Shown here one piece after another: positions 51,259-63,298 of a stretch of 64,000 nt of DNA; position 1 is the first letter of the stretch, and the number at the start of each line of letters is the position of its first letter. The stretch lies in NCBI GenBank assembly GCA_904063045.1, contig CAJFCJ010000003.1, positions 2,900,504 through 2,964,503 on the forward strand, given 5' to 3'. Below the pieces are notes generated by a model, which searched no databases, had not been told where the DNA came from, and worked only from the letters and a program-made list of their open reading frames with translations. The translations under genes and the position numbers were made by a program. This DNA is from Dimorphilus gyrociliatus. Lineage: Eukaryota; Annelida; Polychaeta; Dinophilidae.

Positions 51259-52500
51259 TTAATAGTAAGTCTGGCAGTAATAGTTTGCTGGGATGAAGTG
51301 CGAGGAGTTCTGAGGGTTAAAAACGTCGTGGGCTTGCTGCAGAGATTTTGTCAACTCTAAAAAGTGGAAGCGATAGGCATAACGTTTTCCATGTACTTTT
51401 GTCATAATGTTTTTATCGTAGTAGTATCGTAGCGCCCTTGACAATTTGTCGTAGTTCATATTTGGCTTCGATTTTTTAGCTCCCCAACGTCTTGCAACTT
51501 CGTCCGGATCCACGAGCTTGAATTCTCCGGATGTTCCTTCCCAAGTAATACAAGTCTGATTTTCCTTGTGAGATAAAAGCTCAAGTAGGAACTGCCAAAG
51601 TTGAATTTGTCCAGATCCTTTAAAGAGGAATAATATAAAATATATTTGTAAACATATGAAGAAAAATAAAATCAATATAAACTATTTATAGTTAAAACTC
51701 TTACCAGAAGACGATAATCTTGCAGATAAAGGACCAAACAGCACATAAGGGTCAGTAGGTTTAAAGTCGTGATGATTATCTTGAAACCATGTCGGCTCTA
51801 TTTGAAGGTAAAAAAAAGCAATGTAAAAATGAATAAACTTGATTTAATTAAAAATGATCCTCTAAAACTATTCAATCATGTTCAATTTAAGACTAATACC
51901 TCGTTTTATAGAAACGTGAGAATAAGGCGTGCTGGTTGGACTATAGTTACAGAAGGTGTTTGTATTAGAATTTCTATAGGACATAGATTGTTGAGTGTTC
52001 CATTTATTAGCCTCATCTGTTGAAGAAAATAAATAGAAAAAAATATAATTCATAATTTATTAAGTTTATTTTCTTCTTTTTTCCCCTCCATTGATTTATT
52101 TATATAATAACCAGAGAGAAAATGGATTTTTTTCTCTCTTCTCTTCAAGTGTTTCCTTTCATAGTTTATTTATGAGTCCTAATGAGATATTTAGACTTTC
52201 TTAGTAATTAGATTGTTAGCTTTTTAAAAGCCACTTTTAAATAAGACACCTAAAATTGATTTAATAAATAAAGTACTAACCTATTCCACCCACATTTGGC
52301 CGTATACATGGATAGCCGGACGGAAAAGAGTTTAAAATTGTTTCTGTAGAAGAATTGTTAAATGCCATTGATCTTTGCTGAGCAAAATCGTTGGTTGGAG
52401 GCCAATTCCTGTAGAGTGGGTTATTTGTAGTTTCGTTTGTCGTATCAATGAAAGATAGCATTCGATTCTGTTGGACATAATTTGTACTCCACTTATCCAT
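51259..52500 (-). CDS. ERG/FEV-like ETS transcription factor lacking a Pointed domain
   Basis: Four minus-strand exons (52281-52500, 51900-52016, 51705-51797, 51259-51617) give 262 residues. All introns are phase 1, as in the neighbouring ETS gene. The first two exons are Ser/Asn/Thr-rich with no PNT domain. The third encodes [20 protein letters not shown], equivalent to the ERG linker. The ETS domain at about 147-230 is nearly identical to the neighbour's ([20 protein letters not shown]; the neighbour has GERKSKPNM), and the end reads KRYAYRFHF, closer to FEV's YRFDF. The C-terminus is only about 30 residues. Same-strand tandem placement, shared phase and shared linker support a local duplication with loss of PNT; vertebrate FEV/PET1 independently lacks PNT. 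It should bind the same GGAA sites and might compete with the neighbour. Confidence 0.88.
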
Positions 52501-54891
52501 CACGCATTATTCCTCTTTAAAAATGACTACAGACGACGGAAGAGCGAGGCGGAGTTACGTTAAAGTGGGCGGTCGCTCAGCAGTTTGATTGACACGGGCT
52601 AATTGGCTTTAATTGTTTTTCAAGGATAACACTCTGAAGGATTAGAATTTGTTGATTTGTTTTATGCGAAAGTGTAAAGCATTTATTTTGAAAAATTCTA
52701 ATTCGCCTAAATTTACGACGAACATCATTAATAAATCAGTTATATAGAGGATAACAATGAGAAAAGAGACAAGCACATTTGTAAGACTCTTTCCTGAGAA
52801 TTTTTCAATCTATAGTTATACTTCGTTTAAAGTATAGTCTATATTCTTTTTGTAAAAATGTATACATATATATATAATAATATATAATATTATCAAAAAT
52901 AGCATTCGCGGAAGATACTCCGTCAATCAGTGTCCCTGTAGTTTCCTCTTATGCTGTTTTCAAGTTGTTTAAATAGCGTAAGAAATTGAGCTGTTCAAGC
53001 GTAAATATTCATGCCTTTTTATTTTTTCTCGAGGCGATATAAACACTATACTCTATTTGAATAATTTGCAAATAATCTGAATACAGCAAGTAAACAATAA
53101 CACCTTTTCTTAAATAGCCTATAAGTAAGAAAATTGGGAAAGTGTAACAGACTATTCATGAATCTTAAACTGCTTCTGGTTGACAAGTTACGTAATAAGT
53201 TGAAATCCTCCTTAACTCGATTTAATTTCAAATCGACAGATGCAGCAGATATTATGAAAAGAAACAAGGAACCAGAGTGGTTTAAGACCGTAATTGTATA
53301 GGCGAAAATAAAGAGAGGAAGAAAGAGAGAGCGAGATTGGAAAGAAGTTGGAAATCGGAGAAAAATTTACAAAACAAAATACGAGAGGTAACAATTTTGT
53401 TCAGTTAAAGATGACAGAGATTTCTTATTAATTACAGAGATTTATAATCTTTAAAAAGGTGATGAGAGAAAATTAAAAAGAAATTATATTACAAAAGTGT
53501 GAAGCGTTGGATTAGTCAAATTTGTAAATCAATACATCTACTTTGCGGCAAACGCATAACAATGCAAGCGCCAGGCGTCATGCACGCGTCAAATGTCGTA
53601 AGGATTATGTAATGGCGACGACAGAAGACGACTAAGGCGGGCCTGACGCTCCATCAGTCAATCAATTTCTACCGTCTTCTTATTCAGTTATTTAACACCG
53701 TGGAGCGACTGTTTAACTTTTGCAATTCAAAAGGAAATGAACGTTACAAGCGTTCTTTACTTTTCTGAAAAGAAATTTTCACCTTTCCCTCGTTTACCTC
53801 ATACCCTCCAATAAGTTTTATTTTCCCTCTATCCCTTCAATCCCTGTCCCACGTATAAACTCGCTAACTCGTTCATTCTGTTTCCTTTGCTCTCCAAGCC
53901 TTACTCGTTTACATTTTCTTATTGTTTCTCTTTGTTTTATCCTACTCCTTTGTTTTCTTCTATGTTAGTAATCAAAGAAAAAAAACTCTAAATAGAATAA
54001 AGTGGGAATAGACGAAATACAAAAAAAAGAAATTTTAAAAAGAAAGAAAGAAAGATAGCAAACCAAATCCAACAAATATATTTAACGAAAGTGAGAAAAA
54101 ATCAATGGAGATATTAATTAGCATGCAAAGGATTTTTTACTTTTTCTTTCTATTTCAAACTGTAGTCCAACTTTAAATTATTTAAATGTATTAAGTTTAT
54201 TCCAATAAAGAAAAAGAAAGAGATGATTTAAATGATTACGTAAATATAATTTCTTTCTTTGGTCAGACACGCAACTGCTCTTTGTATATTTTTGCATAAT
54301 TTATAAAACACGGATTATTCATTATCGGAGAATAAGTAAAATTTAGTTTATCTTTTAATATTTATAAGCTAATTATTACTGTTGATGGTCTTTCTTATTT
54401 ATATATTTTGATTCATTATGAAAAATATACACATACGTATTTTTCAACATATAAATACATACATATAGGTATATATTCATTAATAAATGAATAAACAAAG
54501 CACTTATGAATTTTGTTAGTTCTAAACATATCCAACAGATGTCATCATGTACAGTATATTACGTAATAAGAATGCATATGGTAACGGCTTACACCGCATG
54601 GCTATTACTGTATAAATGATAAAATTAAGAGACAATTTGAATATTTAGAGTGACCATTTTTTCTGTAATAATGAAATTTATATTCATATATACGAATAGA
54701 GGTACGAAAAAAGGAAACGGAAACAACAGAAGTATCATCTTAGTTTCGAGTGTAATAGATTTTGTAGTATAGGTTTGTCATAGTTATAGATACTAGTTTG
54801 AAAACGCACTTAATGTATTTATAATACAGTACAAAGTTAGATAATAATAATTAAAATTTAGTAGAGAGAGAAGGATTTCTCTTATTTACAT
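52501..54891. other. 2.4-kb gap upstream of the PNT-less ETS gene
   Basis: Two CpG-rich patches: 52525-52600 (GACGACGGAAGAGCGAGGCGG), directly upstream of the ETS start and probably its promoter, and about 53540-53670 (GGCGTCATGCACGCGTC, GGCGACGACAGAAGACGAC). The rest is AT-rich with purine runs. No gene seen. Confidence 0.5.
52525..52600 (-). promoter_or_regulatory. Putative CpG-rich promoter of the PNT-less ETS gene
   Basis: GC-elevated sequence 25-100 bp upstream of the ATG, with GAGCGAGGCGGAG and a GTGGGCGGTCGC Sp/KLF-like box. Inferred from position and composition only. Confidence 0.35.
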
Positions 54892-57800
54892 TCAAGAAAT
54901 TAATAAATTTTCACAGCTTCTACTCCTTAAGGAGTTCCTTCTAAAAAATTTTTTTAATAAACCTCCTCCTGATCTGGAATAACAGAAACGGTCGAATATT
55001 GATAAGGTTTCTGATAATTTTCTTTTTTCCACGTTGATTCGTTTCAATCTTATTTGAGCTGCTATACCAACTAGAAGATCATCAATTTTATGATTCAGTA
55101 GGGCTGACACTTCAATAAATTTGCAGTCGTACTTTTCGGCAAGCCGTCGTCCAACTGTAAAGAAAAGAACAAGAATATAGGCAGAAAAGAATTTCTATAC
55201 AATTTAATAGGGAGAGTAGGTGAATAGAAATTGGATTTTTATTGAAAATCAATTAAAAAGTTTCAACCTTCATCGGAAACTGTTCTTTTTCTAACAATAT
55301 CTTGCTTGTTTCCAACTAAAATGATCGCCAAATTATGTGATCGATTCAATGTTAGTGTAAGAAGAATCTTTCGCACTTGCTCAAAACTTTCCCTTTCATT
55401 AATAGCGTAGACTACTACATAGGCATCAATATTTACATCTGGAATCGCCTATGATGTTGCAACAAACATTTTATTAAAGAAATCCGGAGTTTTACCGTGA
55501 ACATAAAAAATACTATAAATAGAACATAAAATCGAAAGTAGGAAATTGTTAATAGGCTTTCAAAAAGGAGAAGATAAAACAAAAGCTATAATTACTTATA
55601 CTACGTCTAGTACAAACAAGTTTAAATGTATACTTTTCCCATTTTTTTGTAAAAAAAATGCTTAATGGAATTGGTGTTTTAAGGTAATCTTTCTAAAGCC
55701 ATATTTTACTAAGATACAATAATCCTAGAGGGCGTGATTTTTTTCAGGGGATTATTATACAAAAATATAAATTAAAAAGTAAGGTAATGGTTTTAGGTAG
55801 AGGTTGTTTTTTTTTTTTTAAAAAAAAACAAGACTTTGCAAGAGTCTTATATCTTTTTAGTTAAAGTTACATGACATATCATAAATTACGTACCTGACTG
55901 TCGTTTGTATTCTCAGAAAAGATCAAAACAATTTCTTGGCCATCAAGTGACACAGTGACATTGCAATCTTCACGATCCTCTATTTGACATAAAAGCAGAA
56001 AATAGGCGAATATACTACTAGATTTAAACAAGTGTAGCTAATGGTGTAAAGAAAACTGAAATAAAATGAGATGAGAAAGAGAAAATTATTGTGAATATAA
56101 GTCAGGTGAAATTAAATCGAGATTTTGTTAAGTTTTCAAAAAATCTCTCTAAGATGGAGGAAAAAGCATCTATGCAACGATGTAACAATATAGAGACTAC
56201 ATTTATAAAATGAGAAAGTGTACAAGGAATAAATCTTATATATGGATAAAATAAAACTGAGAGCAAAATAAAAGAGGAATAACTTAAGAATATTAGATGA
56301 AAAGGTCATGGAAAATAAAGAGAATAGAGGAAAATGTAAATTTTATTCACAAAATTAAGAATGGCTTAACATAGTCAATTAACTAATAACCTTCTTAATT
56401 TTGTAAATATTTGTTATGTTGATAGAAAAATGATATGCAAAAGTAATATATATGAAGCAGCAAAACTAACAGCATAATGTACAGCATAGAGTTTTTGTAT
56501 AATGTATATATATGTGAATGCGTTCTATTTTATTTCTATATACTGCATCAGACTTGTATTAAACTTCATTCTGGGTCAATTCATTAAAAAAAAAAGAGAC
56601 AATATTTTAATGATAACAACTAACTATTGTCAAGTAAAATACATACAGTCTTTCATACCCTAGGTATATTGCTATTGCACATTTCCGACTTCTTTTAATT
56701 ATATAGAAATCGAATTCGTTGCTCAATTGTCACGTATACAATTTGATGCAATGTTTGATATATAATCTGATATTTCAAGATGATCAATCAATTTTGTATT
56801 AAACCTATGGTATATATTTTGATTTTAGTAATATCTAGTTTAAATCTATTTGAAAACTTTAAAGGAAATAGGGATGAAAAGGTATGTAGAAGAAGAAAAC
56901 TAAAAGAGAGAAAGAATGAAAGAGAGATAAAGAAGTATAAAAAAGATGTTGAATAATGGTAGAACGTTTTTTTTTAAGAAATAAGAAAATAAAGTTTACC
57001 TTCATTAGGGGTTGCACCGACGTACTCGCTCGTTAAAAATTGTTTTATTATGCACGTCTTGCCTACATCAACTGAACCGAGAACAAGAACTCTAAAGGTT
57101 GGAATGATATCTTCAGTACTGGCACAGTTAGATTTAAGAGTAGCAACGCTTTGTATGCTTGGAGATTTTCTTATCTGAAATAAAACGTATATATAGATTC
57201 CATGAATTGAAAAATAACCTGGTAATTAAGTATATAAATAGATAAATATCGAATAATTTATCGCTTTCTCTAGAAGTTTATTGTATTATAAAGTAAGGTT
57301 ACAATAAGTAAATAATAGTACCTTTTTATATGAATGTTTAATCAGGTATAAAGAAGAGAACGTCTTTGTGTATATAGCATAATTTACTTTTTTATTATAC
57401 ATACAAGTGTATATCAAGTATATTTGGCAGATATTTAACTAAATAAATGCTTTTAGGCCTTAAATAGTAATTGGAGTAGTATTTTTATCCTGCATTAATT
57501 AACTTGAATAGTAATAAATCAACTTTATTATTTCAAGGTTAGTATTGTTTTTTCCTTTCGTATTTTATAAATTACGTCTCTATGTTACTTAATAATTTAT
57601 AAAATCATCTTACGAATGGCATGGAGCGGTTATAAACAAATGTAGAATGATATATATATGCATATATGTTTATCCTTTTAGAGGCAGAGAAATTTTATAA
57701 TTATCATTATATTTTAACTTTCCTGGAAAATTCTTAAAAATATTTTTTAGCCAATTAACACGATTTATAATATTATTCTATTTCTGTGTAAACTGATAAT

Positions 57801-58624
57801 ATTTCATTAAATTAGTTTCTCTCTTTCCTTGGCGATATAGTTTTGTTGCGTAAAATTCGTATTTTAGAAATTATCGATAAAGATGCGCATAATATATTAT
57901 TTTTCTCTTTTGAATTTCCCTTTTGATCTACTTATTGATAATTCTAATTGGTTACGAAAGATGTTGAACTTTATAAAAGTATGAATAAAATAATTGATAA
58001 TATTTTGTTTCATCCAAAAGATCTTAGAAATGCGCTAAAAGACGTTTGATCTGCGTTAAGATGTAAAAACTGTACAGATAAATTGCCTATATACAGTAGT
58101 ATACTGCGTATTAAAAAAAAAGGTTAATAGACGTAAGATTTCATCTTTGAATTCAGTGAAGTTTCAGTTTTTCTCTTTCTTTCATTTTTTTGAAAATAAC
58201 TCATATACAGTATATCTGATATATTGTACAAATATATATAAATAATGTAAAATTCCTATGTTACCTTGTAGGAATCAGCTCGGTAGACGATACTTCTCTT
58301 TTTTGTTCTAAATGATCTTACTCTGTAAATCTCCAGCTCATTTTCAGATTCGGTAAGCGATGGTCTTCCTGATGAATTTATTGAACCCTGTCTGAAAAGT
58401 CCTGGAGAACTATTTAGACGACTAAGCGGTTTTTTCCCTAATTTTCTATTATAATCCGACACCGATTTCCTTTTAGCTTCAATTTTCTCCTGGTAAATTG
58501 AACCACATTCCGGATCGGTATGTTTTCGGAGTCTAGGTGTTCCTGGTAAACTTGATCCCATTTTAGCGCATTCCTTAAACAGCTCAAATTCATCCATTTG
58601 ATTTTCTGTATTTAAAAAAGACAT
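54892..58624 (-). CDS. RGK-family small GTPase (Rad/Gem/Kir/Rem-like)
   Basis: Five minus-strand exons (58265-58624, 57000-57174, 55894-55979, 55268-55448, 54892-55154) give 354 residues. A Ser/Arg-rich N-terminal extension of about 145 residues (GSSLPGTPRLRKHTDPE) precedes the G domain, as in RGK proteins. G1 is GSVDVGKT (about 152-159), G4 is NKQD (about 254), G5 is VSA, and IDAYVVVYAI-SFEQV matches the RGK core. In place of Ras DTAG or RGK DxWE, the G3 region reads LIFSENTND. The C-terminus ends LRSRSCENLLIS, matching the family's basic tail and SC-x-x-L end; no CAAX box. RGK proteins bind Ca2+-channel beta subunits and lower channel activity. A TTTTTTAAATACAG acceptor ends at 58606, inside the first codons, so the real start may be Met10 at 58597. 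Confidence 0.85.
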
Positions 58625-59352
58625 AATAAAGAATGTATACTATATACTTTTTTTTTCGAAAGTGAAAGGAGTATAGAGTATAATTACGCCTAGGGAAAAT
58701 CAAGGAAGCTTAGTGCAAAATCTGTCTTTGATCTGCATACAGTCAATTTTTGCATCACGATCAACTGTGAAATTAATAAACTTATTCGTCTAAATATTCA
58801 AGTATTAATTTAAAAAATAAAACTTTAATTGATTAAATATAGAATGATAATATCTCTTTTATTTCTCTTTTAATTGAAAATTGTAAATTTTTCTAATAAT
58901 TTGCCATTTTTCTAAAACAAATCTGTTTTTTCTCTTACTATGACTTATATTATGATTTGGTACACGCAACCTCAGTTTCTTGGTAATTTGGTGATTAAGA
59001 AGCAAGAGCAAGAAAAAAAGTTCACCTATTCCTAAAATAACTTGCTCAGAAATAATAATTAAAAAACAATTAGACAATCGAATAAATTAGTTTCTTTTAT
59101 GTAAATTTCTTTTTTTATCACTTAAGAATTTAAGGTAATTTATTAATTTTTTTTCTAATTACATCAATGAGGTATACTACTATTTTTAAATTGGTAAATT
59201 AGTTATCATATTTATTAATGAAAATTATCGAGTACAAATGGTTAAGAAATGTTTTATAATCTTAAGAAAAAATATACTTACAGTACTTTTCAAAGAGGGA
59301 GAAAAAGAGGAAGAAGAGAGAAAGAGAGAGACAGGGAGAAAAAGACAGTGAG

Positions 59353-59385
<33 letters not shown>

Positions 59386-62189
59386 AAGATGAATGATTGT
59401 GACGAAGGTTGCACAGCAATAGTTTTACAGTTGTTGCTGTTAATGACGTCGTTCTCGCAAAATGAATGTGATGGACGCTACGCAGGGATTAGTGTATATT
59501 CTATCGAGAGCGATAGGATCGTAAGCCAAAAATAACTAGATTTCTTAAAGGATGATTACATTTTTAGAGCTGGAAAAGGAGATATTATAGGCCTTCTTTT
59601 TCATCAATAGCATACAACTATATATCCTTAAAGAATTAAAGTACCAATCTAGCCTGTGAAAGAATACAGAAAGTCGGCTCTTTACAACTTCAAAAGGTAC
59701 AAAGGCATTTGAAAAAATATACAAGAACATGTCTTTTTGTTATTGTTATCGAAGGAAAAAAATATTAAATATATATATATCGCATACAAAGCTAGTGCTT
59801 TATGCAATAAATTAACTTCTTAGTATAAGCAAACACTTTTACCTACACTTAACACATTCGAAATCCCTAGATATAGTGCACGCTTTTAAAAAATTAGTAT
59901 AAAATTAATTAAATACATGCAAAAATATAACGGTTATGAGAAAGTTACCGTAAGTTGTTAAAAAATATCGACGCGAAGTTGTTTAGATGAATTGACTAGT
60001 AACAGTATATTTCTTACTTATTGAGCGTCGTCTAGAAAGAGCGTCACCTTAATGCGTCTCGGGCCAGCAGATTTCCGGCACAGAGGTGACGTATACACTA
60101 CATTGATTGTCTCAATGTTGTGATAAATGCTAAAGAATATTCAATACCTAAAAATACAATTCTAATGAACTGGTCATTACAATCTTGAACTATGAAAAAA
60201 GGATCAATTCCTATTTCCCTTTTAGAAGTCTTTTTTAGAGAAAATAGAAATTCTTCTTGGTTAATTTCTACCCGAATGGACTTATATTCAATTAAAAAAC
60301 AATAGAAAACAGTCTTTATTTTTATATTAAGCTTTAATTATTCGAAACAGAAGTAAATATTGGGTTAGAAAAAAAGAATTTACATTAAATATCAAATCTA
60401 TAGTATTTCAAAATTCCATAAAAGCTAAATGAAAAATGAAGTTATAATTTAAAAAGATAAATTTAATATGTTTGACATAGACTTAGAAAGTATCTTTAAA
60501 CGAGTATTTTTACATTATCCAGAATTAAGTTTATCATTTAATCTTAAAGAAATTAAAATGAAAAAGATCTCTAATTTTCATTTACCAGTTTGAATAGAGA
60601 AGATATTTGAGTTAATAAAGATTATGATTGATTATAAACTACACGTTTATCAGAAGAAATAGATGTATACAGTATATATCTATCTATATATATTATTCAG
60701 ATACATATATATGTACAGTGATCTATTAATGTATAAATATACAATTTATGTATTGTTAAATATTTCTTATAATACAAAATATCATCTGTAAAATGAAGAA
60801 AGTAGAAAAATAAACATTATATGATCTGTTTCTCGAATGAAAACTGTTATAGTCATTAGGCACGAGTCATTCGACTATAGAGAATCATGAGAGAAATATT
60901 AGATGTTTGTAACAAAAATTAATCAGTATAAGCAGTATCTTCTGAACATAATGTTCTACTATATGTTGAGCAGACGATTTACGCTATAATCACCATGTAT
61001 GTTGCAACAACTAAGAAACACCCGTTTACTTGTATATATATTTTAAATACTATACTTTATAGTGTATATATATATATATATATATAATATTTAATATGAA
61101 ATATTCAAGTACCATTCACTGATATTTATTTAGGAAATTTGCCGTAAAAAGAACAGACATTTATATGAATAACTTTCAATGGTTTAGTTGTTTAGTGTGT
61201 TGTTGAAATTTTGTAATGATTAAATCGGGAGCACAACTGCTAATTCAATATAACCTTTATATCTTACTACGTTCTCATTTATTGCGTAGTATCATTTGAA
61301 GACTTTCTATTACATCGAAGTTTTCTATTAGACTTCTATGATTTGGAATATCCTAGCTAGAGTTGATTGCTTGGCCTTGTTTCCTTTAGTCTTCCATATC
61401 TAGTATAAAATAGACGTGTATTTTTGTTATTCCTTTCATTAAATTACATAAGATACAATAAACGATCGCTAATAACTATGACGATTGATCTAAAAATAGA
61501 CAATAGAATTTTATTATTTTTAGAATCTTTTATCTTCTTTTTTTAACAGCCTTTTTTGTTTATTTTACCATTAATTATAATAATTTGCTTTGTATCAAAT
61601 TGATAAAACCCTACTTTAAATTAAAAATGACTATATATTAAGTAGCTATACATACTTTTGAAAAACAAGAGAATAATAGTTTTAACAATAAAGCCCAACC
61701 TTCATGAATGGCTTATTGTTCTCAAGTTTATTTCATTTGACAGACTTTTCAAACATTTAGCAGTTGAAAGTTAAGAAAATACCACGTAATTAGGCTTTAA
61801 ATGAGAATAAATGAGCTGGCCAAAATGAGGAACAATCGAAGGGAAAACAATAGTAGAGTGGGTGTAGAATAGAGATAGGACGGAGAGAAAAATTAAGATT
61901 TTAAAGGGGGAAAATGATCAAAAGGAAAAGGAGTGGGCGGGAAAAATGCGCTGCATGGGTAAAAAAAATGAACGGTTGTCAACAGAATTGTTCTGTATCG
62001 TAACTGCAGTAATTATTGAACATGTATCGAACAATTTTCAGTTTAGTATAAACAAACAGTGCACTATTAACAGTCAAAGGGAACTATATTATATTCTAAT
62101 TTGAATGAGATATAAAAATTACTGAGCATTTTTTTTAGAGGACTCTTCCCTTTTTATGTATTGTATATGTATTGTATACATAATTTCTT
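58625..62189. other. 3.6-kb gap upstream of the RGK gene
   Basis: Holds a (GA)n tract at 59296-59388, CpG-bearing patches at 59400-59520 (including TGACGTCG, a CRE-like site) and 60022-60100 (GAGCGTCGTC, TGCGTCTCGGGCC, GGTGACGTA), and a TA tract at 61066-61086. The two patches are candidate RGK promoters. No gene recognised. Confidence 0.45.
59296..59388. repeat. (GA)n purine tract
   Basis: GAGGGAGAAAAAGAGG-type sequence resolving into a pure GA run. Confidence 0.9.
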
Positions 62190-63298
62190 CTATTGATTTT
62201 TCGTAATGAACTCGTCCAATCTCTTTAAAAAGTCACTAACTTTTTTATCTAAAATCTCCCGATCACCAAAACATGAAGCAGATCTGTATTGTTTCATTTT
62301 CAAGCTATCTTCCGAATATAATTTGATACCTTTTTTCCTTCTTATCAGAGATAAATCAGTTACAGTTCTAGCTGGTTCAATCCAGGCCACACTCTTATTT
62401 CTAAATAAATTAACTCTACCATCTCTGTAGGATGACAATTGGTCTCTTTGGCAAACGGATGCTGTATGAGGTCGTCGAAAGTGATATCTAAGTCCAATGC
62501 TTTGACGGCTATAGCAGTAGTGATCGAAAATAGCTTTAACCTGCTTTTCGTGCCCGCTCTGAAAAGTAAAAAGAGAGTTTTTTAAAAGAAAAAACTGTAC
62601 ATTAATTAAACATCTAAAAGATAAGTTGAGTGTTTCTGTATATAGATTTTAATTTTAAGTGGGTATTATTATAATAAACATATTTGACAAAATCTTCTTC
62701 AGACAGGGTTGTCAAACTATTAAAAGCCAAATATAAATAAGAAAAAAGTCAAATACACGTGTTTGAAGGATTTTACGTTAACTAGAAAATAAAAAAGAAT
62801 AGCATTTTATTCTTATATATTAATTTCAACTTGTTCAAATTTCACTGATTTTCTTCTCGACTCTTTCTAAGATACTTTAAAAGTTCTAAACATTTGGATT
62901 AAAAAATACTGTAAAAGCCTTAATGATTATATAAAACCTGCTTTTCAACTTGTTGTAATACTTTTGTTCATTAACTGTTAAAAAATATTTTATGCGTTAT
63001 TTAACATCAATAGCGATTGTTAAATATCTATTGAATAAAATAGGTTTAGCATTAAATTTAAGAAGATTTCTTCAGCTTTTTTCTAAGAAATGAAATTTTT
63101 AAGGTTAAAAAAAAAATAGTTAACTTTTCTTTAATATGCAAATTAGTTAATTAGTTAATTATTTCTTTAGAATAAATTAAGAAAATAAATTGTTACTTTA
63201 TAACGAATTCTAGTTTTTTCAATATTCTCCAGAGTATTATTTAGTAATCTATCTTCCAGGATATTCCGTCTTTTAGCGTAAAAATCGGACGTTGTCAT
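62190..63298 (-). CDS. Small two-exon protein, family not recognised
   Basis: Exons 63197-63298 and 62190-62558 on the minus strand join in phase 0 (TATAAA/GTAACA donor, TTTTCAG acceptor) and encode 156 residues. The sequence is basic and soluble. It starts MTTSDFYAKRRNILEDRLL, then has HEKQVKAIFDHYCYSRQSIG, LRYHFRRPHTASV, NKSVAWIEPARTVTDLSLIR, and ends DKKVSDFLKRLDEFITKNQ. No signal peptide, TM segment or catalytic motif was seen. The even, non-repetitive composition and clean splice sites argue for a real gene. The start is the first ATG in the 5' exon. Confidence 0.65.
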
